Origin: Chitinophagaceae bacterium
Lineage (GTDB): Bacteria > Bacteroidota > Bacteroidia > Chitinophagales > Chitinophagaceae
DNA: 64,000 bases
Assembly: GCA_016720585.1 (NCBI GenBank)
Contig: JADKKH010000001.1
Span: 124,001 to 188,000 of the forward strand
Direction of reading: 5' to 3'
Position 1 is the first letter of the stretch. Every line of letters begins with the position of its first letter. Under the pieces are notes generated by a model. It was not told the origin of the DNA. It saw nothing but the letters and a program-made list of their open reading frames with translations, and did no database searches. The position numbers and the translations under genes were made by a program. Below, piece after piece: positions 25,646 to 35,031 of this stretch.

Positions 25646-25673
25646 GCATGCCACGATAAAAACCGTGGCATGC
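25646..25673. repeat. 10-bp perfect inverted repeat between comEC and purH
   Basis: Arms GCATGCCACG (25646-25655) and CGTGGCATGC (25664-25673) enclose ATAAAAAC. It sits 17 bp upstream of the purH start and just after the comEC stop, without a T run. It is either an RNA hairpin in the purH leader or a mobile palindrome. Confidence 0.6.
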
Positions 25674-25696
25674 TGCGCTAAGTCAGCAAAGGTAAG

Positions 25697-27838
25697 TTAC
25701 CGGAGCTTCATCACAAAAGCTCCTTTCATCGTCACATCATGCCAGGGAATATTCAGTGTGTCGCAATCTTTTTTCCAATAAATAGCTTTCCATACAGGTA
25801 CAGAGCTGTCAAAAACAACTTGTTTGATATCTAATGAAGCCGCCAGTTTTTTCAGATAGACTTTTGGCGTTCCTGAAAAGATCAACAAATCGATGGAAGG
25901 CCTGGGTTGTTGCTGAGAAAATGAAACTGATTCATCCAATAATAAAATATGTTTATCCCCGTAACTCAGGTAATTTTTATAAGCAGATAAATTATTGGGA
26001 ACAATAATTTCACTTGTCCTGGATAAAACCCGCGATGGCTTCAGGTAAAAATTTCGGGAAAATTCATTAGTAACTAAATCGCTGTCTCCGATAAATAAAA
26101 AATTCCTGCCGTTTACAAAATCGATAGCTCTTTTCCTGGGCACATTATATACAATGATTTTTTGCTGTTTATCACTTTGTATAAAAGAATAGGACCGCCA
26201 TGCAACAAAACCCAGCAAAGCTAATAGTCCCAGTTTTAATCCCCTTGTTGATTTTTCCATCAGCCAATAACTCACAGCAACTGCAAACAATAGGAGCAGA
26301 GTTGCCTGCCCGATGCTTATCTGTAAACCATCCCAAAGCGAGAATGGGATAGCTTCTATTTTTTCAATATAGGTATTCATCAGTCCGATAAGCCAGGAGA
26401 GCATCTTGCCGGCCGGTATCGCTACAGCAGGAATAACGGATATGACACAGAGAACTATTTCCCCCAACAGAATAGCACTGGACAGTGGTACTGCCAGAAA
26501 ATTAGTTAGCATAAATAGATTGGGAAATTGGTGAAAATGATAAATGCTTAACGGTACTGTCAATATCTGTGCTGCCAGCGTAACGGCATTCAGCTTCCAC
26601 AAAAAGTCCAGGATTTTATTTTTGATATAGAACCAGTTGTAAATGGACCGCATGAAAATAATAATGCTGAGTACGGCTGAATAAGACAGTTGGAATCCAA
26701 CATCCCACAGCCAGTACGGATTAATACACAGAAGTAAAAAAGCAGAAACAGCCAGGGTATTGTAAATGGATGTTTTTCTAGACAGAGACTCTCCCAGCAC
26801 AATACAGGTAAACATTATTGCTGAACGAAGAATAGATGGTTGAGCTCCGGCCAGCAGGCTGAACATCCACAAACCAGTTATAATAAGTACCGGTCTCAAC
26901 CAGCTTATCTTTTTTCTTTTTTGAAGGGGTTTTAGCAGTAATGCCAGCAACCAATAAATCAATCCCAGGTGAAGACCCGAAATAGCAATGATATGTACCA
27001 CACCGGTGTTGGTATAAGATTGCACCAACGAGGGATCCAGGTCGTTTTTATAACCTATAAGTAACGCTTCAGCCAGGCCTGATTCCCGATCACCCGTAAT
27101 ATATTTTCGCAGGATATGTAAAATCCGCTCCCTGGATTTATAAATAAGCTTTCTGATTTTATTTTCAACCTTGCTATCCAATAATTCAAATTCATCTTTA
27201 TCCAGGTAAACCTGGTGCGTGATCCCCCGGAAAAGTGAATATTGTTTGTAATTAAACGCCCCCGGGTTTCCGGAGTTTTTTATTTCCTGTATCGATTTTT
27301 TGAAAAGGATTTGAGAGCCATAGGTGAGTTGCAGAGTGGAATCTGCCCCTCCGTCCTTTTCTTTAGCTCCGGCCGGTAAACCAGCAGCAGGGTCTTTCCT
27401 GAAATAAAGAATAATTTTCCCTTTTACCCGAATGGGTTTCCCGTTTTGTACAAGGCAACTGATGGTCGCATTGGCTTTCAGGGATTTTGTTTTCTCCACC
27501 GGCGGCTCATCCAGTGTAACGATGAGTGCATCCTTTTCCTGGTACAAATTTCCCAGCCATCGTTTATCATTTCTTATATCTTCCTGCCGGGCCAGCATAG
27601 CCCCTATTGAAAGAAAAATGATGCTGGTGACGAATCCGCTGATAAAACCAAACCTGTACCGGCTGAAGAAGGGAATCAGGAAGAAACAGAGTAAAACGGA
27701 AAAAGAAACGAAAAGCATAATTAACCAGGTGTATAAGCCAACCTGTAATCGCCATTGCAAAATAATACCAACTATCAAAGCCAGCAGTAATTTGACAAAG
27801 GGAGCTTTTTTCCAGAAAAGGGAATCATGCCGGGCCAT
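25697..27838 (-). CDS. ComEC/Rec2-family membrane protein
   Basis: 713 residues. An N-terminal pair of membrane helices, an OB-like soluble part (about 60-230, DUF4131), then the Competence domain with many membrane helices (ISGLHLGLIYWLLALLL, ILRSAIMFTCIVLGESLSR, LWDVGFQLSYSAVLSI). The usual C-terminal metallo-beta-lactamase domain is replaced by a short C-terminal soluble region of about 140 residues, common in this phylum. ComEC carries single-stranded DNA across the inner membrane during uptake. About 16 residues around GLPAGAKEKDGG (DNA 27343-27391) look inserted. Confidence 0.85.
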   Translation of the reverse strand: MARHDSLFWKKAPFVKLLLALIVGIILQWRLQVGLYTWLIMLFVSFSVLLCFFLIPFFSRYRFGFISGFVTSIIFLSIGAMLARQEDIRNDKRWLGNLYQEKDALIVTLDEPPVEKTKSLKANATISCLVQNGKPIRVKGKIILYFRKDPAAGLPAGAKEKDGGADSTLQLTYGSQILFKKSIQEIKNSGNPGAFNYKQYSLFRGITHQVYLDKDEFELLDSKVENKIRKLIYKSRERILHILRKYITGDRESGLAEALLIGYKNDLDPSLVQSYTNTGVVHIIAISGLHLGLIYWLLALLLKPLQKRKKISWLRPVLIITGLWMFSLLAGAQPSILRSAIMFTCIVLGESLSRKTSIYNTLAVSAFLLLCINPYWLWDVGFQLSYSAVLSIIIFMRSIYNWFYIKNKILDFLWKLNAVTLAAQILTVPLSIYHFHQFPNLFMLTNFLAVPLSSAILLGEIVLCVISVIPAVAIPAGKMLSWLIGLMNTYIEKIEAIPFSLWDGLQISIGQATLLLLFAVAVSYWLMEKSTRGLKLGLLALLGFVAWRSYSFIQSDKQQKIIVYNVPRKRAIDFVNGRNFLFIGDSDLVTNEFSRNFYLKPSRVLSRTSEIIVPNNLSAYKNYLSYGDKHILLLDESVSFSQQQPRPSIDLLIFSGTPKVYLKKLAASLDIKQVVFDSSVPVWKAIYWKKDCDTLNIPWHDVTMKGAFVMKLR

Positions 27839-27971
27839 TCAGAAAAGATAAACAGCGAATACTTCATGAACAATACAACTTTCCGGGTATGCCCGGCTAT
27901 CTGTTGATTGAAATAGGCTATCTGATAAGGGAGATTAATTAGATTTCTTTATCAGAAGGACCTTATAAAAT

Positions 27972-28001
27972 AAAAATGCCGTTATAAGTAACGGCATTTT
28001 T
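27972..28001. terminator. Strong terminator after carB
   Basis: A perfect 13-bp stem (AAAAATGCCGTTA at 27972-27984 and its complement 27989-28001) around TAAG, with A/T runs on both sides. It lies 22 bp past the carB stop on the minus strand and before comEC. Confidence 0.9.
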
Positions 28002-28022
28002 AATATTATAATTTCCAGAAAA

Positions 28023-30848
28023 TTATTTACTAAGGTACATACTCCTGTCTTTATAAAGTTGTCGGAAGTAAGGGTCCCGTAGATCTTTGATAAACCGTAT
28101 TGCTTCCCCGGTGCTTTTCATTTCAGGGCCCAACTCTTTATTTACACCCGGGAATTTATTGAAGCTGAATACCGGTTCTTTGATAGCAAAACCGTTTAAT
28201 TTTTTTTCAAAAGTAAAATCTTTGAGTTTGTTGAAGCCCAACATTACCCGGGTAGCAATATTTAAATAAGGGATCTGGTAAGCTTTAGCAATAAAGGGTG
28301 TTGTACGGGATGCCCTGGGGTTGGCTTCTATTACAAATACTTTACCGTCTTTGATAGCAAATTGAATATTGATTAGTCCGAGTATCTTTAATTCCCGGGC
28401 GATCTTTTCTGCATACTCTTCCATCGTGTGCACAATCAGGGGTGTAAGATTAAAAGCCGGTAATACCGCATTGCTGTCACCACTATGAATTCCCGCAGGT
28501 TCTATATGCTCCATCACCCCCATGACATGAAAATCATCGCCGTCAAATATTCCATCTATCTCTGCTTCCTGGCAGCGATCCAGAAAATGATCCACCAGGA
28601 TTTTATTACCCGGTAAGTGTTTTAATAAACTCACAACTGCTTTTTCCACTTCCTCATCATTGAGAACGATACGCATTCTTTGTCCGCCCAAAACATACGA
28701 AGGACGAACCAGGACAGGATAACCAACTTTATTTGCCACCGTTATAGCTTCCTCTACATTTTCTGCAGTACCATAATCGGGATAAGGAATTTCAAGATCT
28801 TTCAACCGGTCGCTAAAACGTCCACGGTCTTCAGCTATGTCCATACTGTCGTACGAAGTACCAATGATCTTTATGCCTTTCTCATGCAGTTTCTCCGCAA
28901 GTTTCAAGGCTGTTTGTCCGCCCAATTGAACAATGACACCTTCAGGTTTTTCGTGTTCAACAATTTCCCAGAGGTGCTCCCAATAAACCGGTTCGAAGTA
29001 CAGTTTATCGCCCATGTCAAAATCAGTGCTGACGGTTTCGGGGTTACAGTTTACCATGATGGCTTCGTATCCACATTCTTTGATAGCTAAGAGCCCATGT
29101 ACACAACAATAGTCAAATTCAATTCCCTGGCCGATACGATTGGGGCCCGAACCGAGGACAATGATTTTCTTTTTATCTGAGACCTTGCTTTCGTTGTTAT
29201 TCCCTTCTTCAAAAGTAGAATAGAAGTAAGGGGTCTTTGCTTCAAACTCTGCTGAACAGGTGTCCACCATTTTAAAAACCCGGGTAATACCGGCTGCTTT
29301 TCTTTTTTTGTATACATCTTCTTCGTCACCATGTTCCAGTATGCGGCTTATCTGCTCATCACTGAAACCATTTACTTTGGCTTCTCTTAATAATGCAACC
29401 GGCAGATCTTCGAGATCATACTTCGCCATTTCTTTTTCCAGGTTGCAAATCTTTTGTATCTCATATAAAAACCAACGGTCAATTCCATGAGTAGCTTTCG
29501 AAATGGTACCTACCGAAATGCCGGCCATCAAGGCATCTTTGATACGGAAAATGCGGTCCCATTTCGGGGTTTTAATATAATCAAGCAGTTCATCCGCATG
29601 CATCAGGCTTTTGCCATAATATCCAAGACCAACGGCATTATTTTCCAGGCTCTGACAAGCTTTTTGTATCGCTTCGGTAAAACTTCTGCCGATTGCCATC
29701 ACTTCACCCACACTTTTCATTTGCAATCCCAGAGTATCATTCGCCCCTTTAAATTTGTCAAAATTCCAGCGGGGTATTTTGACAATAACATAATCCAATG
29801 CAGGTTCAAAATAAGCTGACGTTGTTTTCGTAATCTGATTTTCGAGTTCATCTAAATGGTATCCTATGGATAGCTTGGCAGCAACCTTGGCGATCGGATA
29901 ACCGGTTGCCTTACTTGCCAATGCTGATGACCGGCTAACCCTTGGGTTTATTTCTATCGCAATGATTTCTTCAGTATCCGGATTCAGGGCAAACTGTACG
30001 TTACAACCCCCGGCAAAATTTCCTAAATCCCGCATCATCTTTATGGCCGTATTCCTCATTAACTGCATGGCCGTGTCGCTGAGTGTCATTGCGGGGGCAA
30101 CCGTTATGGAATCGCCGGTATGAACACCCATCGGATCGAAATTTTCGACTGTACAAATGATACAAACATTATCCGCAGCATCTCTCAGTAATTCCAATTC
30201 AAATTCTTTCCAACCCAGTACGGCTTTTTCCACCAGCACTTCATGTATCGGGGAGGCCTGCAGGCCCCGGTTTAATGCTTCATCCAGTTCATCTTTATCA
30301 TTTACAAAACCGCCACCCGTACCGCCCAGGGTAAAAGATGGGCGGATAACCAGCGGGAATCCTATTTCCTGTGCAAATTCTTTTCCTTCTAAAAAAGAAT
30401 TGGCTGTTTTTGCCTGGGCCACACTGACTCCCAGTTCAATCATCCACTTCCGGAATTTTTCCCGGTCTTCTGCTTTGTCTATAGCTTTTATATCAACCCC
30501 GATCAAACGCACATTATATTGTTTCCATAAACCAAGATCTTCTGCTTCTTTGGCCAGGTTTAAGGCAGTTTGTCCACCCATGGTTGGCAATACTGCGTCA
30601 ATTTGATTTTCCTGTAAAATTTGTTCAATGCTTTCAACTGTTAACGGTAACAGGTAAACCCTGTCAGCCATCATCGGGTCTGTCATGATGGTAGCGGGAT
30701 TGCTGTTTATGAGAATAACTTTTACACCTTCTTCCCGTAAGCTTCTTGCTGCCTGGGTACCGGAATAGTCAAATTCACATGCCTGCCCGATAATGATGGG
30801 ACCAGAGCCGATAATCAGAACGGATTTGATTGAATTGTCTTTTGGCAT
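28023..30848 (-). CDS. carB: Carbamoyl-phosphate synthase large subunit
   Basis: 941 residues from ATG 30848 (MPKDNSIKSVLIIGSGP); another in-frame ATG 51 bp upstream would add a poorly conserved leader. Two homologous ATP-grasp halves are seen: VLIIGSGPIIIGQACEFDYSG and IIVLGSGPNRIGQGIEFDYC open them, with GGTGGGFV and GGQRMRI loops. The protein ends shortly after the second half, so the allosteric domain is short or missing, as usual in Bacteroidota (about 940 residues). It makes carbamoyl phosphate for pyrimidine and arginine synthesis with CarA, which is not in the window. Confidence 0.95.
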   Translation of the reverse strand: MPKDNSIKSVLIIGSGPIIIGQACEFDYSGTQAARSLREEGVKVILINSNPATIMTDPMMADRVYLLPLTVESIEQILQENQIDAVLPTMGGQTALNLAKEAEDLGLWKQYNVRLIGVDIKAIDKAEDREKFRKWMIELGVSVAQAKTANSFLEGKEFAQEIGFPLVIRPSFTLGGTGGGFVNDKDELDEALNRGLQASPIHEVLVEKAVLGWKEFELELLRDAADNVCIICTVENFDPMGVHTGDSITVAPAMTLSDTAMQLMRNTAIKMMRDLGNFAGGCNVQFALNPDTEEIIAIEINPRVSRSSALASKATGYPIAKVAAKLSIGYHLDELENQITKTTSAYFEPALDYVIVKIPRWNFDKFKGANDTLGLQMKSVGEVMAIGRSFTEAIQKACQSLENNAVGLGYYGKSLMHADELLDYIKTPKWDRIFRIKDALMAGISVGTISKATHGIDRWFLYEIQKICNLEKEMAKYDLEDLPVALLREAKVNGFSDEQISRILEHGDEEDVYKKRKAAGITRVFKMVDTCSAEFEAKTPYFYSTFEEGNNNESKVSDKKKIIVLGSGPNRIGQGIEFDYCCVHGLLAIKECGYEAIMVNCNPETVSTDFDMGDKLYFEPVYWEHLWEIVEHEKPEGVIVQLGGQTALKLAEKLHEKGIKIIGTSYDSMDIAEDRGRFSDRLKDLEIPYPDYGTAENVEEAITVANKVGYPVLVRPSYVLGGQRMRIVLNDEEVEKAVVSLLKHLPGNKILVDHFLDRCQEAEIDGIFDGDDFHVMGVMEHIEPAGIHSGDSNAVLPAFNLTPLIVHTMEEYAEKIARELKILGLINIQFAIKDGKVFVIEANPRASRTTPFIAKAYQIPYLNIATRVMLGFNKLKDFTFEKKLNGFAIKEPVFSFNKFPGVNKELGPEMKSTGEAIRFIKDLRDPYFRQLYKDRSMYLSK

Positions 30849-30994
30849 TTTTTTATCCTCTCCCGGGAGGTGCTGGCTTTTCAGCCTTAGCTTATGCAAA
30901 GGCCGGAGTGAATGAATCCCGATAAGGATTGGGACGCAAATCTAAGGGAATGGAGGGATTTTGAAGAAGAGAACCCGGTTTTTTTCCGGATTAT

Positions 30995-31585
30995 TCAGTA
31001 CGGTTTCAGGGGTTGGGGTTTTGGAATCTTCCGGTATTTCAGTGAATACTGGTCGTCATAAACATTTTTTTGCTGATTGACTAAAATACTGACTGCCTGT
31101 TTAAAATCCTCCGGCCTGTTGAAAAATTTCTTGACGGAAAAATCTTCCGTAATTGTCTTCACATCAAGTGTATCATGATCCAGTTTGATCGCAGAAGCAT
31201 AATAGACTTTTGTGGTGATCATTTTCACGGACTTCTTGTTTTTTGTATCTCTCAATTCAACCGAGCCCTCAAGGTTCATAAAGCGATGTTCGCCGATATA
31301 CGATACATAGCCGGTGAAATAAGCAGTATCTGGCAAAATAATATCACCTTTTACGGATTTACCATACCGGGTAACAGAATAGACTGAATCAGATTTTTGC
31401 GTGATATCCAGAGCCTCTATCCCAAAAAAATCGCTGCCATCTTTCACGATGCCATACCAATAACCTACCAGGTTGCTGTCAACAGGTTCAGCCGGACCGG
31501 AGGCCAGCGGCACCGTTGACTCGAACGGGCATGCATATAATAAGATTGTAAGTGGCAATAGCCACAATATTTTTTTTGGGGTCAT
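30995..31585 (-). CDS. Hypothetical lipoprotein
   Basis: 196 residues from ATG 31585, chosen because it opens a lipoprotein signal (MTPKKILWLLPLTILLYAC, lipobox LLYAC). The mature part starts near GYWYGIVKDGSDF and is rich in beta strands, resembling small lipocalin-like or DUF domains, but I do not recognise a family. A Pro/Lys-rich end (KIPKPQPLKPY) closes it. It is upstream of carB on the same strand, 146 bp away, so separate transcription is possible. Confidence 0.65.
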   Translation of the reverse strand: MTPKKILWLLPLTILLYACPFESTVPLASGPAEPVDSNLVGYWYGIVKDGSDFFGIEALDITQKSDSVYSVTRYGKSVKGDIILPDTAYFTGYVSYIGEHRFMNLEGSVELRDTKNKKSVKMITTKVYYASAIKLDHDTLDVKTITEDFSVKKFFNRPEDFKQAVSILVNQQKNVYDDQYSLKYRKIPKPQPLKPY

Positions 31586-31656
31586 AAAAAGAACGAAAAG
31601 ATACAAACAACAAAGGGATTGACCTATACCCCCATAAACAGGAAATTTGATATGCC

Positions 31657-31664
31657 TATTTTTG
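31657..31664 (+). promoter_or_regulatory. Candidate -7 box (TATTTTTG) almost touching the M23 start
   Basis: A TAnnTTTG match that ends 3 bp before the ATG at 31668. Like the box at 19584, it would give a leaderless or near-leaderless transcript. No clear -33 partner was found. Confidence 0.4.
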
Positions 31665-31667
31665 TGT

Positions 31668-33482
31668 ATGGAATTGAGGGTTTTATTACTGACGCCTTTA
31701 TTGTTCTTTACGTTGTACCTGGAAGCCCAGGTCGCTTCGTTTCCTAAACACTATTTCCGTAATCCCCTTGGAATTCCGATGCAACTGGTGGCTAATTTAG
31801 GGGAACTGCGACCTGATCACTGGCATATGGGATTGGATATCAGGACTGACAGTAAAGAAAACCTACCGGTATATGCTGCTGCAGAAGGTTATATTTCCCA
31901 TATTGGCGTCCGGCCACAAAGTTTTGGCAGGTTTATCATTGTCAATCATCCAAATGGCCTCTCTACTTTGTATGCCCACCTGAATGATTTTTTTCCTGCA
32001 CTGGAACAATTTGTAAATGACCAACAATATAAGCAGGAGAGCTGGGCCATTGAACTGGATTTTACCAAAGAGAAATTTCCGGTCTATAAAAGCCAGTTTA
32101 TCGCTTACAGCGGCAACACCGGCGGTTCACAAGGCCCGCATTTGCATTTTGAAATATTTGAAACAAAAACAGAAAAGAGAATAAATCCTTTACTCTTTGA
32201 TTTTCAACTCCGGGATAAAGTGCCACCCACTATTTTAAAACTGGCCCTATACGACAGAAGTAAATCCGTGTTTGAGCAAACACCTTTATTATTTTCTCTG
32301 AAAAATACAGACACGGGTTACATAATTCCCAAACAGCGGATAATAAAAACAGGGTTGAATAAAATTAGTTTTGCGATACAGGCGTATGATAAAATGAGTG
32401 CAACAGGAAGCGCCGATGGAATCTATTCAGCCAAACTTTACCTGGATGATGAACCACAGGTAAGCTTTGCCCTTGATAGTATTGACTATGACGAATCACT
32501 TTATATCAATGCTCATATTGATTACAGGTATAAACAGAATGGTGGATCAGGTCTTCAGCATCTTTCCATTTTACCCGGGGGGAAGAGCCGGGTTTATCAT
32601 CCCATAAATGGGGATGGTATTATTGCCCTGTCTGATACGTCTATACATTTAATAAGTATTTATGTAAAAGATGCATTGGGTAATACTTCTCAGCTGAATT
32701 TTTCGGTTCAGTACAACGATAGCCTTGTAAAGAAAGATATATATAGTCAGTCAATATTAGAATTTAGCCCGAACACCATAAATGTGCTCGAAAAACCTGA
32801 TTTTAAAATCAACCTGCCAGTGGGTTGTTTGTATGACACGTTGCCCATCTATTATTTTCGTAATTCTTCATCAGCTGCAAATATCGTTTCAGCTATACAC
32901 CAGATAAATGATGCCTCATACCCGGTGCATGAAGCCATTTTGGTCAGTATCAAACCGGATAAGATCATCCCGGAAGAGTGGAAAAGCAAACTTATTATGC
33001 AGCGGACGGGAAAAGGGAGTACTATAAGAAAAGTAACCTTACAAAATGGATGGCTGAAAGCAAACTTCGGAGATTTTGGGACATTCCAGGTAATAGTAGA
33101 TCTGACTTCCCCTTTAATTAATGAGTTAGGAAAAGGGGATACGATTAATCTAAGTTCATCCAGCAGGATCCTGTTCACCCCTACGGATAATTATGGTATT
33201 GTAAAAAATTTCAGGGTAACATTAGACAGTCAATGGATCTGCTTTACCAATGATAAAAGCCGCAACTGGATATACAGGTTTGATGAACGCTGCCCTTATG
33301 GTGTACACCGGCTTACCGCCACTGCCACCGACCTTGCCGGCAATTCAATTACAAAATCGTGGTGGTTTAAGAGGGAGCCTTACACTCCACCCCCGCCAAA
33401 GAAAAAAGCGGTGAAGAAGGCTGGCAGCAAAAAAAAGAAAGTTGCGGCGATTAAAAAACCAGTTAAGAAAAAAGGGAAATAA
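31668..33482 (+). CDS. M23 family metallopeptidase, exported, Lys-rich C-terminus
   Basis: 604 residues from ATG 31668 (an in-frame TTG 21 bp upstream is less likely). A signal peptide (LLLTPLLFFTLYLEAQ) precedes a lysostaphin-type peptidase domain: the HWHMGLD zinc motif (about residue 53) and GPHLHFE (about 156). The rest is beta-rich Ig-like modules and a very basic tail (AVKKAGSKKKKVAAIKKPVK) of unknown use. M23 enzymes cut peptidoglycan cross-bridges. It is followed by bcp at 3 bp. Confidence 0.88.
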   Translation: MELRVLLLTPLLFFTLYLEAQVASFPKHYFRNPLGIPMQLVANLGELRPDHWHMGLDIRTDSKENLPVYAAAEGYISHIGVRPQSFGRFIIVNHPNGLSTLYAHLNDFFPALEQFVNDQQYKQESWAIELDFTKEKFPVYKSQFIAYSGNTGGSQGPHLHFEIFETKTEKRINPLLFDFQLRDKVPPTILKLALYDRSKSVFEQTPLLFSLKNTDTGYIIPKQRIIKTGLNKISFAIQAYDKMSATGSADGIYSAKLYLDDEPQVSFALDSIDYDESLYINAHIDYRYKQNGGSGLQHLSILPGGKSRVYHPINGDGIIALSDTSIHLISIYVKDALGNTSQLNFSVQYNDSLVKKDIYSQSILEFSPNTINVLEKPDFKINLPVGCLYDTLPIYYFRNSSSAANIVSAIHQINDASYPVHEAILVSIKPDKIIPEEWKSKLIMQRTGKGSTIRKVTLQNGWLKANFGDFGTFQVIVDLTSPLINELGKGDTINLSSSSRILFTPTDNYGIVKNFRVTLDSQWICFTNDKSRNWIYRFDERCPYGVHRLTATATDLAGNSITKSWWFKREPYTPPPPKKKAVKKAGSKKKKVAAIKKPVKKKGK

Positions 33483-33485
33483 ATT

Positions 33486-33944
33486 ATGGTAACATTAAAA
33501 GCAGGTGATAAGGCCCCCTCTTTTACCGGCACCGATCAGCATGGTAAGAAAATTTCTTTACGTGATTATAAAGGGAAAAAACTGGCATTGTATTTCTATC
33601 CGCAGGACGATACCCCTACCTGTACCCTGCAGGCCTGTAACCTCAGAGATCATTACAGCGAATTAAAGAAGAATGGTTTTGAAATAATTGGTGTTAGCCC
33701 TGATGATATACAAAAGCATAAAAAATTTGCCGTTAAATTCAATCTTCCTTTTACTTTGATTGCTGATTCAACACATAGCATTCTTGAAAAATATGGTGTA
33801 TGGGATCAAAAGCAGATGTTTGGAAACAAGTACATGGGCGTGCTCCGAACCACTTTTGTAATTGATGGAAAAGGTATTATCCGAAAAATTTTTTTACGGC
33901 CTAAGAATAAGGCCCATGCTGAAGAAATAATTGCTGAAAATTAA
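33486..33944 (+). CDS. bcp: Thioredoxin-dependent thiol peroxidase (Bcp/PrxQ)
   Basis: 152 residues. The peroxidatic Cys is in DDTPTCTLQACNLRDH with a nearby second Cys, the arrangement of Bcp-type peroxiredoxins; KALKLR-type loops and TTFVIDGKGIIRK complete the fold. It reduces hydroperoxides using thioredoxin. The 3-bp gap after the M23 gene indicates cotranscription. Confidence 0.93.
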   Translation: MVTLKAGDKAPSFTGTDQHGKKISLRDYKGKKLALYFYPQDDTPTCTLQACNLRDHYSELKKNGFEIIGVSPDDIQKHKKFAVKFNLPFTLIADSTHSILEKYGVWDQKQMFGNKYMGVLRTTFVIDGKGIIRKIFLRPKNKAHAEEIIAEN

Positions 33945-33967
33945 TACTCATTAAACCAGCCAAATAA

Positions 33968-33984
33968 CCTGCAGAACTTGCAGG
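33968..33984 (+). repeat. Small hairpin downstream of bcp
   Basis: CCTGCA (33968-33973) and TGCAGG (33979-33984) enclose GAACT. It lies 24 bp past the bcp stop; the T run after it is weak (GTTCTC), so it may be a repeat unit rather than a terminator. Confidence 0.4.
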
Positions 33985-34067
33985 GTTCTCAATATAATTT
34001 ACAGGAAAGTAACAGGCAACCTGGTGGTGTTAATAGACGATTATTGCCTATTGACAAAACTAATTGC

Positions 34068-34976
34068 ATGAAACAGTTAATTCTTCTTGTAAGTTTCTTT
34101 TTTTCGATACATGTATTTGGACAAGAGCGTAAAGAGAAAAAACCGGTGCAAATATTCAGTTCTGAAAAAGCGATCAATGCCAATACACCCGAAATGGTCG
34201 GAAAAGGTAAACTGGCTTTTAAAGTCTCACACAGCTTTGGCGATATAGCCGGGAAGGGTGGCGGTATCAAGAATTTTTTTGGCCTGGATAACTCAACGGA
34301 TGTTCGTATCGGCTTTCAGGTAGGACTGGGCAAAAAAATGGATATCATCGTTGCCCGTGCAAAAGGTGCGGGCCCGCAGCAGCGGTCGTTTGAATTGGGT
34401 ATGAAATATAAATTGCTCGAGCAATTGGAAAATGACCCTACATACCCCTTGTCTGTTGCACTCTTTGCTAATCTGGGCATCGCCACCAATAAAGCGAGTA
34501 CATTTCCTGATCAGGATAACAGTTATAAAGATTTCTCGGACAGGTTAAGCAATATATGGCAACTGATACTGGCCCGTAAAATGGGGAAAATAAGCCTGCA
34601 ACTGAACCCGACATTTCTTACCCGTGGTTATTCCATCTCGTACGACCAGAAAAATATGTTTGCTTTGGGCGGTGCCATCAAATTACCCCTGATACAAAAC
34701 AGGCTCAACCTGATGGTGGATTATTTTCATCCGTTCCGAAAAGAAAGCGTGAAAGATTCATTCAGTGTAAATGATAATCTTAAATTTTATGATCCGTTGG
34801 GAATAGGTTTTGAGATCATTACATCCGGTCACATTTTCCGGTTGAATTTTACCAATGCTACAGAGATCCTGGAAAACCGTTTTATTCCCCGGACCATCAC
34901 TTCCTGGGGGAAGGGGCAGTTTCGATGGGGCTTTACTATTTCAAGAAATTTTACTTTGTGGAGGGAGAAGAAGTGA
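34068..34976 (+). CDS. DUF5777 family outer-membrane beta-barrel protein
   Basis: 302 residues from ATG 34068, which opens a signal peptide (MKQLILLVSFFFSIHVFGQ). The mature part has alternating beta strands and the KINANTPEM-like and DVRIGFQVGLGKKMDIIVARAK regions found in DUF5777 proteins. These are probably outer-membrane barrels; the function is unknown. The last residues are Phe/Trp/basic (RNFTLWREKK). Confidence 0.78.
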   Translation: MKQLILLVSFFFSIHVFGQERKEKKPVQIFSSEKAINANTPEMVGKGKLAFKVSHSFGDIAGKGGGIKNFFGLDNSTDVRIGFQVGLGKKMDIIVARAKGAGPQQRSFELGMKYKLLEQLENDPTYPLSVALFANLGIATNKASTFPDQDNSYKDFSDRLSNIWQLILARKMGKISLQLNPTFLTRGYSISYDQKNMFALGGAIKLPLIQNRLNLMVDYFHPFRKESVKDSFSVNDNLKFYDPLGIGFEIITSGHIFRLNFTNATEILENRFIPRTITSWGKGQFRWGFTISRNFTLWREKK

Positions 34977-35031
34977 GGGTGAATTGTGAATAAGAAGCAA
35001 CCAGAGTTTTCGGTGATGAAAAGTGTGGAAT

